From assembly GCA_965227095.1 (NCBI GenBank), contig CBDDFL010000002.1:496001-560000 (forward strand): 64,000 bases of DNA. The letters are read 5' to 3'. This stretch comes from JANQMY01 sp965227095 (GTDB taxonomy: Bacteria > Pseudomonadota > Alphaproteobacteria > JANQMY01). Below, piece by piece: positions 25,585-32,970 of the stretch (the stretch's first letter is position 1; every line of letters starts with the position of its first letter). The position numbers were made by a program, and so were the translations under genes. The notes beneath the pieces are model-generated. The model worked only from the letters and a program-made list of their open reading frames with translations. It ran no database searches and was not told where the DNA came from.

Positions 25585-26646
25585 ATGTCGCTCTCATCCA
25601 CGGTTTACGACCTGTCTGATATGGCTGAGACGCAGGAATTTTATCATAGCCGCGGATGGACCGATGGGCTGCCGATCGTTCCTCCGACGGCGGACCAAGT
25701 TGAGGCTTGCCTTGATTGGGCGGTCATGCCGGCAGATCAATTGATCGGTGTGGAACCTGTGCGTGGCCGGCCCGTCATGGCTGAAAAGATCGCGGTTAAC
25801 GCGGTTATGGCCGGATGTCTGCCCATGCATTTTCCTATCGTGGCGACCGCTTGGTCGGCCATGCTTCAGGATGAATTTCTGCTGCATGGCGCGTCGGCCA
25901 GCACGGGGGGATGCGCCGTATTGGCGGTTATTAATGGCTCGGTTCGGCAGGAACTTGGATGTAGTTCAAGTTTTAATGTGCTCGGCAGCAGTGACCGCGC
26001 CACGACCGCCATCGGACGGGCCATTCGGCTGGGGATGATCAATATTCTGGACGTTCGGCCGGGAGAAATTGACCGGTCGACGCTCGGCCACCCTGGAAAG
26101 ATCAGCTATTGCGTGGCGGAAGATGAGGAAAACACAGATTGGCTTCCGCTTGCCCAACAACGGGGGGTCCCGGAAGACGCCTCTGCGGTGACCGTGATGG
26201 CCGCGGGCACACCACGCCAAATCATGAATGAATGGACCACGGATCCAAAAGAGATCCTTGAGACGTTTGCCGCTGAAATGCGCGCCAATATGCTCAATTA
26301 TTCCATATGGGCTGGCAATTACGCGATCATCATTGCGCCCCAACACCGGGCGCATTTTGCCAAAGCGGGTTGGACGAAAGACGATATCGCGGAGTTTGTC
26401 TTTGACCGTGCGAGGGTCCATCGGGGCGATTGGGCGTCGGTTGGTAAAGGTGCCGTGGTTCGGAACAAGGGCGACAAAGAATATTGCGCCTTAAATGAAC
26501 CATCCGATCTGTTGGTGATTGCGGCCGGTGGGCCGGCAGGCGGCTTCGGCGCCATCGTGCCCCCATGGTTGGGACCGAAAAGCAAAGCGGTGACGGCTGC
26601 GGTGGGAGCGTGTATCGACTGCGAACCCGACGCCTTTCGTCAGTAG
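25585..26646 (+). CDS. Conserved protein paired with the UGSC selenoprotein
   Basis: 353 residues, no signal peptide and no clear membrane segment. I do not recognise a named domain with certainty. Visible features: GWTDGLPIVPPTADQVEACLDW near the N-terminus, a glycine- and cysteine-bearing centre (GASASTGGCAVLAVINGSV, ELGCSSSFNVLGSSDRAT), a long middle without repeats, and AAGGPAGGFGAIVPPW, then GACIDCEPD at the end (CxxC-like). Ribosome site AAAGGGG. It is 24 bp before the selenoprotein gene, so the two are co-transcribed, and a joint redox or thiol/selenol-dependent function is a reasonable inference. GGCA and the CxxC could be partner thiols. A catalytic role is not shown. Confidence 0.8.
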   Translation: MSLSSTVYDLSDMAETQEFYHSRGWTDGLPIVPPTADQVEACLDWAVMPADQLIGVEPVRGRPVMAEKIAVNAVMAGCLPMHFPIVATAWSAMLQDEFLLHGASASTGGCAVLAVINGSVRQELGCSSSFNVLGSSDRATTAIGRAIRLGMINILDVRPGEIDRSTLGHPGKISYCVAEDEENTDWLPLAQQRGVPEDASAVTVMAAGTPRQIMNEWTTDPKEILETFAAEMRANMLNYSIWAGNYAIIIAPQHRAHFAKAGWTKDDIAEFVFDRARVHRGDWASVGKGAVVRNKGDKEYCALNEPSDLLVIAAGGPAGGFGAIVPPWLGPKSKAVTAAVGACIDCEPDAFRQ

Positions 26647-26670
26647 TCGAATAATAACAGGGGTAGGAAA

Positions 26671-27195
26671 ATGAATTACCGTGTTCTGGATCCGACAAGC
26701 GAAACGCACGCCAAATCCTTTTCGCTTGCACCGCGCCTCTCGTCGCTCGCGGGTGGAAAAGTGGGCTTCATCTCCAACGGCAAGGAAGGAACGAAAGGGT
26801 TCTTTTCTCATTTAGAACGCATGCTTTTGGACGACGTTGGCATGCGCGAAGTTGTTTGGCGGACGAAAGCTAATTACAGCGCGCCTGCCGAAAACGACAT
26901 CATTTCCGAGGTCAAAGAATGGGATGCCGCAATCTCCGGCATTGGGGATTGAGGCAGCTGTTCGTCGTGCAGTTTGCACGACGCGATCTCTGCCGAACGA
27001 GTCGGTACGCCAGCGGTTGCCGTGATGACCACGCAATTTGTGAGTGCGGCGGAAATCATGTCACGGGTGCTTGGCAATCCGGACTACGGCTTTGCCATTA
27101 TTGAACACCCTGTCAGCAGTGCGACCAGTGATGGATTGAAACAACGGGCTGGCGCGACCGTCGATTTTCTGAAGAAGACGGTGCTGCAGGGATAA
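26671..27195 (+). CDS. UGSC-family selenoprotein, in-frame UGA read as selenocysteine
   Basis: One gene of 174 codons with TGA at 26950-26952 read as selenocysteine (residue 94). Before the TGA: MNYRVLDPTSETHAKSF, GGKVGFISNGKEGTKGFF and ISEVKEWDAAISGIGD. After it, in the same frame: GSCSSCSLHDAISAERVGTP, then VMTTQFVSAAEIM, ending at TAA. The junction therefore reads GD-Sec-GSC-SSC, the hallmark of the UGSC family, in which Sec or Cys precedes GSC. The frame is open on both sides, the protein-like character continues, and a hairpin of the bacterial SECIS type starts 10 nt after the TGA. TGA ends many other genes here, so the code is standard. Ribosome site AGGGGTAGGA. Ordinary gene finders would call two ORFs or a pseudogene. 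SelA/SelB/SelC must be encoded elsewhere. Confidence 0.88.
26953..26983 (+). promoter_or_regulatory. Bacterial SECIS element
   Basis: Directly after the TGA come 10 nt, then a perfect 9-bp stem CGTCGTGCA / TGCACGACG closing a GTT loop. The loop begins 19 nt after the TGA, nearly the same as in E. coli fdhF (18 nt, loop in a GCAGGTCTGC context), and carries a G at its first position and a GU step, which SelB requires. It lies inside the coding sequence, as bacterial SECIS elements do. Confidence 0.85.
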
Positions 27196-27247
27196 GGGCA
27201 GATGCGTCCTTAGTCTCACTTCCCGTCAGATGTGCATCGATCTAACC
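27106..27247 (+). repeat. 142-bp repeat, intact copy at the selenoprotein 3' end
   Basis: Source-like copy of the repeat found at 21440-21581. Here it contains the true end of the selenoprotein gene and reaches the last codon of the HxlR gene on the other strand. Confidence 0.88.
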
Positions 27248-27754
27248 GTCCGCAAGCGCGTCATCGTTCTGCGCTTCGAGCGCTTTTGCGATTCGAATTT
27301 GCGCGGCTTTGTTGGCCCCTGGGCCCGGCCGCGCGGAAATGTTCCGCCATTTCAGGGGGGCGCCAGCGTCCGTCACCAGGTCGATTTTTGGGACCGGCTT
27401 GCCGCTGTCGCGTTCCACCAAGACCACCGGTTCTTTTCCCTCACCATAAATGTGTTCATTGCCCCATTGCAGCATCGCCACATAAACCGGCATGAGGGAT
27501 TTTCCCTTTTCCGTCAGCTTGTAGGCATAGCGGGAGCCACGTTCACCGACATCTTCGCGCTTCAAAATGCCTTCTTCCACCAGCATCGACAGGCGGTCAC
27601 TCAGCAAGTTTTTCGCAATGCCGGTATTGCGCTGAAACTCACTAAACCGCGTGCCGCCATAGAATGCTTCCCGCAAGATGAGCAGCGTCCACGAATCCCC
27701 AAAAATATTGAGAAATTCAGCTATTGGGCAGGTTTGGGTATGGCGTTTCGCCAT
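27242..27754 (-). CDS. HxlR family transcriptional regulator
   Basis: 170 residues from ATG 27754, with GAGGA 8 nt before it; a GTG at 27769 adds five residues. Winged-helix HxlR domain with the conserved CPIAEFLNIFGDSWTLLILREA, whose Cys is often a redox or aldehyde sensor, then FSEFQRNTGIAKNLLSDRL and YAYKLTEKGKSL for the wing. The C-terminal 60 residues are an extra, Lys/Arg- and Pro-rich domain (VVLVERDSGKPVPK) seen in a subgroup. It is convergent with the selenoprotein gene. A tandem site at 27811 may be its own operator. Confidence 0.9.
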   Translation of the reverse strand: MAKRHTQTCPIAEFLNIFGDSWTLLILREAFYGGTRFSEFQRNTGIAKNLLSDRLSMLVEEGILKREDVGERGSRYAYKLTEKGKSLMPVYVAMLQWGNEHIYGEGKEPVVLVERDSGKPVPKIDLVTDAGAPLKWRNISARPGPGANKAAQIRIAKALEAQNDDALADG

Positions 27755-27810
27755 GCGGCAGGTCCTCACGCACGATCAAACAAAACAGATGAGCCCTATA
27801 TAGCACGTTT

Positions 27811-27829
27811 AAAATGGTTGCAAAATGGT
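27811..27829 (-). promoter_or_regulatory. Tandem repeat before the HxlR gene
   Basis: AAAATGGT occurs twice, 11 bp apart (27811-27818 and 27822-27829), just upstream of a CTATATAG that could be the -10 box for the HxlR gene. A regulator bound there would cover the -35 region. Position suggests autoregulation; the rest of the 275-bp gap up to 28029 shows nothing else. Confidence 0.3.
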
Positions 27830-28029
27830 ACTAATAGGCGCGGGGCTTAATATCCTTGCACAGTCAGGGGGGCAACCTGACGGTTAAGGCGGGGCCTGGC
27901 GTTTGTTCGGCGGTTGCCTTTGCACTCACCCGGTTAGGCCCAACACAGCGGTTGCCTCGACTTATGATTTCAATTCGATGGCGTCGCCGTCGCTCTCGTC
28001 CAGTTGCGAAGCTGCTAAAAGCCGTGTGG

Positions 28030-29247
28030 CTATGCTTGGCGGGCGACCGTGGAAACAGCCTCTAACGCGTGGTCAATGTCGTCTTCGGTCATGGCGCACG
28101 TGATGAACATGTTGTGGAAGGGGTGGAAAAGCACACCGTGATCCAGAAGCTGATCGCAGAAGGCAACGCATCTTTTGCCATCAACATTTCCGCCTTCGTC
28201 CATGATCATGATCAGCGGCATTTGCGACGGGCCGGATTGATGTAAGGACAGGCCGCTCTCCTGGGCAATACTGTTCAGGCCCGTCCGCAGCCGATCCCCC
28301 AATGCGATGGAACGCTCCAAATAATCGGTGGTGTTGATGACCTCGAGCGTTTTCAAGGCGGCCGCCATGGGCGCGGCGGCATACCAAAAAGATCCGGTCA
28401 CATACAGGCTGGCCGCGGCGTCGCGCGCTTTGTCGTTGCCCATGAAGCAAGACAAGGGGTGGCCGTTTGCAAGCGATTTGCCCCAGGTGGAAAGATCCGG
28501 TTGGATCCCGATGGTCTGCCAACTGCAATCCCGCGCCATGCGAAAACCCGCCCGCACATCGTCTACGATTAGCAGGGCGTCCTTGTCGTCGCATATGGTC
28601 CGCGCCGCCTGTGCATAGTCTGCGTTCGGCAGTTCTTGTTCCGTCATGAAATCATGTTTGAAGGGGGAGGCGAAGATCCCGGCCAGGTCGTCACCCGCTT
28701 CTTCGACCGCCGCTTTGAGGCTGTCCACATCATTGTACTGATAATAGATGAAGTGGTCGCGCTCGCCTTCCAATGTACCTTTGGGAAGCGGCGTGCACCA
28801 TGGGGCCGCACCATGATAGGCGCCGTGCGCGCGCAGGACTTTCTTTCGGCCGCGATGGGCGCGCGCCGTCATCAATGCCATTGTTGTCGCATCAGTGCCG
28901 TTCTTACACGTCATGATCCAATCGGCATGGCTGATCTGGTCCACATAAGCCTCCGCGAGATCAATCATGACGGCGGACGGCGCTGTTGCGGTATCGACCT
29001 GCTTGAGCTGGTCCAGGAAGACCGCGTCGATTTCCTCGTGGCGGTACCCCAACAAGTTTGGCCCGAACGCGCACAAGAAATCGATGAAACGGTTACCGTC
29101 ATAGTCCCAGAGATAGGTGCCCTTCGCCTTTGCGAAGAACTGAGGGGTTCTTGGTGATTGCATTTGGACGGACATGTGACCGTACATGCCGTTGGGAATG
29201 ACCTGCGCCGCGCGCCGCTTGAGATCGTCGCCTTTTTCAGTCTGCAT
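28030..29247 (-). CDS. Class III aminotransferase, glutamate-1-semialdehyde mutase-like
   Basis: 405 residues, PLP fold type I, subgroup III. The Schiff-base Lys is Lys257 (STWGKSLANGHPLS), the cofactor Asp is Asp229 in LLIVDDVRAGFR, and NGTDAT and HGAYHG are the phosphate and ring contacts. The protein starts with KRRAAQVIPNGMYGH as in semialdehyde aminomutase relatives, but it is not HemL: the housekeeping gene keeps GGEASG-type motifs absent here. Probably an omega- or beta-aminotransferase in catabolism. It is transcribed leftward with the TetR gene at 29348 upstream of it, separated by a large palindrome. Confidence 0.87.
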   Translation of the reverse strand: MQTEKGDDLKRRAAQVIPNGMYGHMSVQMQSPRTPQFFAKAKGTYLWDYDGNRFIDFLCAFGPNLLGYRHEEIDAVFLDQLKQVDTATAPSAVMIDLAEAYVDQISHADWIMTCKNGTDATTMALMTARAHRGRKKVLRAHGAYHGAAPWCTPLPKGTLEGERDHFIYYQYNDVDSLKAAVEEAGDDLAGIFASPFKHDFMTEQELPNADYAQAARTICDDKDALLIVDDVRAGFRMARDCSWQTIGIQPDLSTWGKSLANGHPLSCFMGNDKARDAAASLYVTGSFWYAAAPMAAALKTLEVINTTDYLERSIALGDRLRTGLNSIAQESGLSLHQSGPSQMPLIMIMDEGGNVDGKRCVAFCDQLLDHGVLFHPFHNMFITCAMTEDDIDHALEAVSTVARQA

Positions 29248-29252
29248 CGGGG

Positions 29253-29300
29253 CCGCCTTGTTTTAAATAATAGTAAATACTATTTTTTAAAACAAGGCGG
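29253..29300. promoter_or_regulatory. 48-bp near-perfect palindrome before the aminotransferase
   Basis: Twenty-two of twenty-four base pairs match (only the T-T pair at 29268/29285 and the central A-A fail). The outer arms are GC-rich (CCGCCTTG), the inner arms AT-rich (TTTTAAA, AATAGT). The palindrome begins 5 nt before the aminotransferase start codon and covers its likely ribosome site. It could be an operator for the TetR protein encoded next to it, or an RNA hairpin that hides the ribosome site, or both. Confidence 0.6.
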
Positions 29301-29347
29301 AAGTCAAGGGTGCAGGATGGACGAGGACACTCAAGTGGGGTGGGGAG

Positions 29348-29968
29348 CTAAGTTAAGTAGGCGCTGACAGCTTTACGGGCTTTTGCGGGGGGCAGACCCA
29401 GCAGGCGAAGGATCGTTTCACAGGTTTGGGTAATGACCGATTTGCTGCGCCCGCCTTCTAACTGCACTTTGATCGCAAAAACCACAAGCGCGACGATTTG
29501 ATGGAGCTGAAACCGGTCTGGTGATTCAGGCAGCTGTTTCTGTTTTTGGGCAAGGTTGATATCGGCCCGTAAATGCCGCCCTACGTCTTGACGCACATCT
29601 CCCAAAAAATGGACAGCGTCCACAATCATGGCGCCCCATTCTGGCGTGTCCAGCATGCGCGTGATGAATTCATTAGTAGACAGAACAATTCGTGCAATGC
29701 CGTCGTCAACATCTGATACAGAGGCGGCAATGTCAGCGGCGGTTTCTTCCGCGATGGACAGGGCGGCCTGCCGAAAGATCTCTTCGCGGTCCTCGAAATG
29801 ATTGTAAAAAGTCCCATTCGATAGGCCCGCAATGCTGGTGATCTCTTTGATGGATGCGCCTTGAATCCCGTGCTCAGCAATCGCCGCGATGGCGCCGTCA
29901 ATCAAGATCGAGCGTGTCCGTTCCCGCTTACCCAGATTGGTTGATTTGTCCTGAAAATAGTGACGCAC
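29348..29968 (-). CDS. TetR family transcriptional regulator
   Basis: 206 residues from GTG 29968, with GGAG 10 nt before; TTG 29977 is too close to that site. HTH: ILIDGAIAAIAEHGIQGASIKEITSIAGLSNGTFYNHFEDREEI, a standard TetR N-terminal domain. The C-terminal ligand domain is not recognisable beyond family level. It is divergent from the FAD monooxygenase at 30091 and upstream of the aminotransferase on its own strand. The perfect TGAGA-GTAA-TCTCA between it and the monooxygenase is a likely operator. Confidence 0.9.
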   Translation of the reverse strand: MRHYFQDKSTNLGKRERTRSILIDGAIAAIAEHGIQGASIKEITSIAGLSNGTFYNHFEDREEIFRQAALSIAEETAADIAASVSDVDDGIARIVLSTNEFITRMLDTPEWGAMIVDAVHFLGDVRQDVGRHLRADINLAQKQKQLPESPDRFQLHQIVALVVFAIKVQLEGGRSKSVITQTCETILRLLGLPPAKARKAVSAYLT

Positions 29969-30043
29969 GGCCTGCAAACTCCACGTAATCGCTGGTGTGA
30001 GGCCTCATGATCTACCTGTTTTCGAAAGAATTCAAGAAAATGT

Positions 30044-30073
30044 TTGACATCATCAAAAATGAGAGTAATCTCA
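30044..30073 (+). promoter_or_regulatory. Promoter of the monooxygenase with overlapping operator
   Basis: -35 TTGACA (30044-30049), 16 nt, then TAATCT (30066-30071) as -10. A 14-bp palindrome TGAGAGTAATCTCA (30060-30073) covers the -10 box, the usual layout for TetR repression. The ribosome site GGAGG (30079-30083) follows, so the leader is very short. Confidence 0.6.
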
Positions 30074-30090
30074 AAAATGGAGGATATGTC

Positions 30091-31743
30091 ATGAAAACAC
30101 AGGTACTCGTAATTGGGGCCGGCCCGGTCGGCTTGATGGCCGCGTTGCTTCTCGCCAACCAGGGGATATCCGTGATTGTGGCGGACCGCCGGATCGAACG
30201 CATGACGGCGCCGAAGGCCCATGCCGTTAACCCGCGGACCATTGAGATTTGTCACCAAGCGGGTATTCCGGGAGACCTTGTCCGCGAACATGGAACGCCG
30301 GCGCATCAAGCGGGGGACGTGCGGTTTGTGTCGACCTTGTCGGGGGTGGAGTTTGGTGCCCTACCGTATGAGCGGCAAACCGATGCGGCGTTGTCGATCA
30401 CTCCCTTTCCGCTCATCAACACCTCGCAGCCAAAGTTTGAGTTTTTGGTTTCTAGCGAGTTGCAGAAAAAACCTAACGTATCGCTTTTGCGGGGTGCACA
30501 ATGCGACGAGGTTTATCAAGACGAAAAGGGTGTCACCGCACAACTGAAGCTGCGGGGCAGCGCCGATCCCCTCTCGATTGAAGCTGACTATGTAATTGCC
30601 GCCGACGGTGCCGGCTCCCGAACCCGCGAACGGCTGGGCATTGCCATGGAAGGGCCCGAGGCTCTGCAGCATTATGTGATGCTCCACTGCGAAGGAGATC
30701 TGGGCCCCCATATCGATCATCGGCCCGGGGTGTTGTATTTCGTGTTCGAGCCCGACGCCAATGGTGTGTTCATCATTTACGATGACACAAAGTCTTGGGT
30801 CTTCATGAAATCCTACGATCCGAATACGGAATCACCCGAAGACTTCGATGAGACCCGGTGCCGCGAGGAAATCAATAAAGCGATTGGTGTTGATGACGTT
30901 GCCTACGCGATCCGCAATGTCAGCCCGTGGACCATGTCGGCTCAAATTGCGGAAAAATATCGCGATGGACGTATCTTCCTTGTCGGTGATGCGGCCCACC
31001 GTTTCCCGCCCACCGGAGGCCTGGGTTTGAACACAGGTGTTGGTGACGCTCACAATCTGTGTTGGAAATTGGCGCAGGTGCTCCAGGGCACCGGAACAAA
31101 TGCCTTACTCGACACCTATGAAGCAGAACGCCGCCCCGTTGCCGTGAACAACAGCAATCAGAGCCTGGCGAATGCGGCCAAAATGTTCGAGGTGTTTGGG
31201 GCCCTTTATGGGGACGACCCGGCCGCGATGGCAGAACGATTTGCCACCATGTGCGAAATGGGCGCGGATAATGCGGATCTCAAAACCGCCATCGAAGCCC
31301 AACGCCCGCATTTCGACAGCATTCAATTGCAACTTGGGTATCGATATTCATCCCCAGCGTTGGTTGGGGCGGCGCCATTGGAAGATCCGCTTGATGACGA
31401 TATCAGCAAATACACGCCCGGTTATGACGTGGGGGCATTGCTTCCGCATGAATGGTTTAAGGGGGCTGACGAAAAACTCTCCAGCTTGTTCTTGCTGTCT
31501 CAAAATGGCTTCACGCTTATCAATGGGCCTAAAGCCGCGGCTGGATGGACAGAGCCGTCTTCCAGCCCTGTCAGCATTGTTGAGCGACCAACATCATGGC
31601 CGGCAGGGTCAGGGTTGAACGACCAATCCGCCATTTTGGTACGGCCGGATGGGCACATCGCGGCACGGTACGACACCACAACAGAAACAACGTTCGCCCA
31701 AATTCTCCAAGATGTGGCGGCGATCCAAAAAGGGGAGGGGTAA
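30091..31743 (+). CDS. FAD-dependent aromatic monooxygenase
   Basis: 550 residues from ATG 30091 (GGAGG 7 nt before); an upstream in-frame start at 30007 would translate the promoter, so it is rejected. Group A flavin hydroxylase of the p-hydroxybenzoate/phenol type: GAGPVGLMAALL (FAD), the DG motif in AADGAGSRTRERLG, and FLVGDAAHRFPPTGGLGLNTGVGDAHNL (GD motif and substrate gate). The C-terminal thioredoxin-like tail matches the long phenol hydroxylase/MhpA subgroup. It hydroxylates an aromatic or enol ring using NAD(P)H. Operon with an SDR (ATG directly after the stop) and a small membrane protein; repression by the adjacent TetR is likely. Confidence 0.88.
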   Translation: MKTQVLVIGAGPVGLMAALLLANQGISVIVADRRIERMTAPKAHAVNPRTIEICHQAGIPGDLVREHGTPAHQAGDVRFVSTLSGVEFGALPYERQTDAALSITPFPLINTSQPKFEFLVSSELQKKPNVSLLRGAQCDEVYQDEKGVTAQLKLRGSADPLSIEADYVIAADGAGSRTRERLGIAMEGPEALQHYVMLHCEGDLGPHIDHRPGVLYFVFEPDANGVFIIYDDTKSWVFMKSYDPNTESPEDFDETRCREEINKAIGVDDVAYAIRNVSPWTMSAQIAEKYRDGRIFLVGDAAHRFPPTGGLGLNTGVGDAHNLCWKLAQVLQGTGTNALLDTYEAERRPVAVNNSNQSLANAAKMFEVFGALYGDDPAAMAERFATMCEMGADNADLKTAIEAQRPHFDSIQLQLGYRYSSPALVGAAPLEDPLDDDISKYTPGYDVGALLPHEWFKGADEKLSSLFLLSQNGFTLINGPKAAAGWTEPSSSPVSIVERPTSWPAGSGLNDQSAILVRPDGHIAARYDTTTETTFAQILQDVAAIQKGEG

Positions 31744-32523
31744 ATGGACCTCGGTATTAAGGGGCGGCACGCGATTGTGTGCGCATCGTCCCGTGGGCTC
31801 GGCAAAGCCTGCGCAACGTCATTGGCCCGAGAAGGGGTGCACGTGGTTGTCAATGGGCGCGACGAGGACACCCTCCTAGCGACGGCGCAAGAACTAAGGG
31901 AAGCATTCGACAGTGTTGTTACCCCGGTGGTTGCTGATATCGACACGCAGGCCGGGCGGGATGCCTTGGTGGACGCCTGTCCGCAGGCGGATATTCTGAT
32001 TAACAATAATGGCGGCCCGCCGCCTGGTGCGTTTCAGCAATGGGGCGAAGAAGAATGGACCGGTGCACTCCAGTCAAACCTTCTGGCCCCTGTCATGATG
32101 ATCAAAGCGCTTCTGCCCGGCATGCAGGAACGTAAATTTGGCCGCATCATTAACATCACGTCGGCCATGGTGAAGACACCCCATTCCGCCATGGGCTTGT
32201 CCACAACCGCGCGCACCGGATTGACGGCGTTGTGTAAGGGCCTGTCACGGGACGTGGTGAAAGACAATGTCACCATTAACAATATGCTGCCGGAACGTTT
32301 CGATACGGACCGGCAAAAGCAAATGGCCGAACTGGCGGTTGCTTTCAAAAAGATCACCATGGAAGAAGCCCGCGCGGAAATCGCGGAAACCATTGCCGCG
32401 AAACGTATGGGGCAACCGAGTGAATTCGGCGACGCCTGCGCGTTTCTGTGCAGTGATCAAGCCGGATTTATTTCCGGACAAAATTTGCAACTAGACGGCG
32501 GCAGTTACGCCGGTTTGATTTAA
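31744..32523 (+). CDS. SDR oxidoreductase
   Basis: 259 residues. SDR with an unusual first motif: CASSRGLGKACA instead of TGxxxGIG, and NNNGGPPPG in place of NNAG, both typical of the FabG-like 3-oxoacyl reductase subgroup with Ala-Ser-Ser-Arg. The expected Tyr of the catalytic YxxxK is missing: after TSAMVKTPHSAMGLSTTARTG the usual Tyr and Lys positions are Leu/Thr. So catalytic function is uncertain, or it uses another group. Start ATG immediately after the monooxygenase stop. Confidence 0.8.
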   Translation: MDLGIKGRHAIVCASSRGLGKACATSLAREGVHVVVNGRDEDTLLATAQELREAFDSVVTPVVADIDTQAGRDALVDACPQADILINNNGGPPPGAFQQWGEEEWTGALQSNLLAPVMMIKALLPGMQERKFGRIINITSAMVKTPHSAMGLSTTARTGLTALCKGLSRDVVKDNVTINNMLPERFDTDRQKQMAELAVAFKKITMEEARAEIAETIAAKRMGQPSEFGDACAFLCSDQAGFISGQNLQLDGGSYAGLI

Positions 32524-32538
32524 GAAAGGAGCGGCGTG

Positions 32539-32970
32539 ATGGATCCCGTCTTTACCGCAAAAATAATTTTGTCATTGGTCGCGATCGCTATGGGCGTGGG
32601 GCCTATGCGCGCGGATTTCAATTCAACGCACGCCACCAATCCCCTCTGGCCACCCCATGCCCGGTTCCACGTAGTTTGGCAGGTGCTCGCCCAGACCGGC
32701 GTGTCCATTTTCGTGCTTGTGTTGCTTTGGGGGTATCCCAGCGATTTGCACAATTGGATGGCGGCGGCCCTCAACTACAATTGGCTTTTGTCTTTTGTCT
32801 TCACCGTTTCCAGCATGAAATTGTATGACGGTGCCTTAAAAGACGTGAACGGCATCAAACCGTTTAAATTCAATATCGGTGGCAAGATACGCGAAGTCGA
32901 TACCAATGTGTTTGGCGCCTGCATCTTGGCGACGCTGAACACGATAGCCGTCATTTTGTTGCTGTCGTAA
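32539..32970 (+). CDS. Small integral membrane protein
   Basis: 143 residues from ATG 32539 (AAGGAG 9 nt before). About four hydrophobic segments: residues 6-22 (IILSLVAIAMGVGP), about 44-66 (HVVWQVLAQTGVSIFVLVLLWG), about 77-94 and about 122-142 at the end. A charged turn with FNIGGKIREVDTN lies before the last one. I do not recognise the family. Its operon with a flavin monooxygenase and an SDR suggests substrate entry or membrane anchoring, but this is context only. Its end meets the LysR gene tail to tail without a gap. Confidence 0.8.
   Translation: MDPVFTAKIILSLVAIAMGVGPMRADFNSTHATNPLWPPHARFHVVWQVLAQTGVSIFVLVLLWGYPSDLHNWMAAALNYNWLLSFVFTVSSMKLYDGALKDVNGIKPFKFNIGGKIREVDTNVFGACILATLNTIAVILLLS

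Noticed and set aside
26950..26952. TGA as nonsense mutation making the UGSC gene a pseudogene
   Set aside because: Frame stays open for 81 codons after it, the motif GSC follows directly, and a SECIS-type hairpin is at the right distance.
26919..27104. Alternative-frame ORF crossing the TGA region
   Set aside because: It only exists because the SECIS region is open in another frame; no ribosome site and no homology.
28030..29247. Housekeeping hemL
   Set aside because: Similar fold and start, but the flanking genes are catabolic and the family-specific motifs differ.
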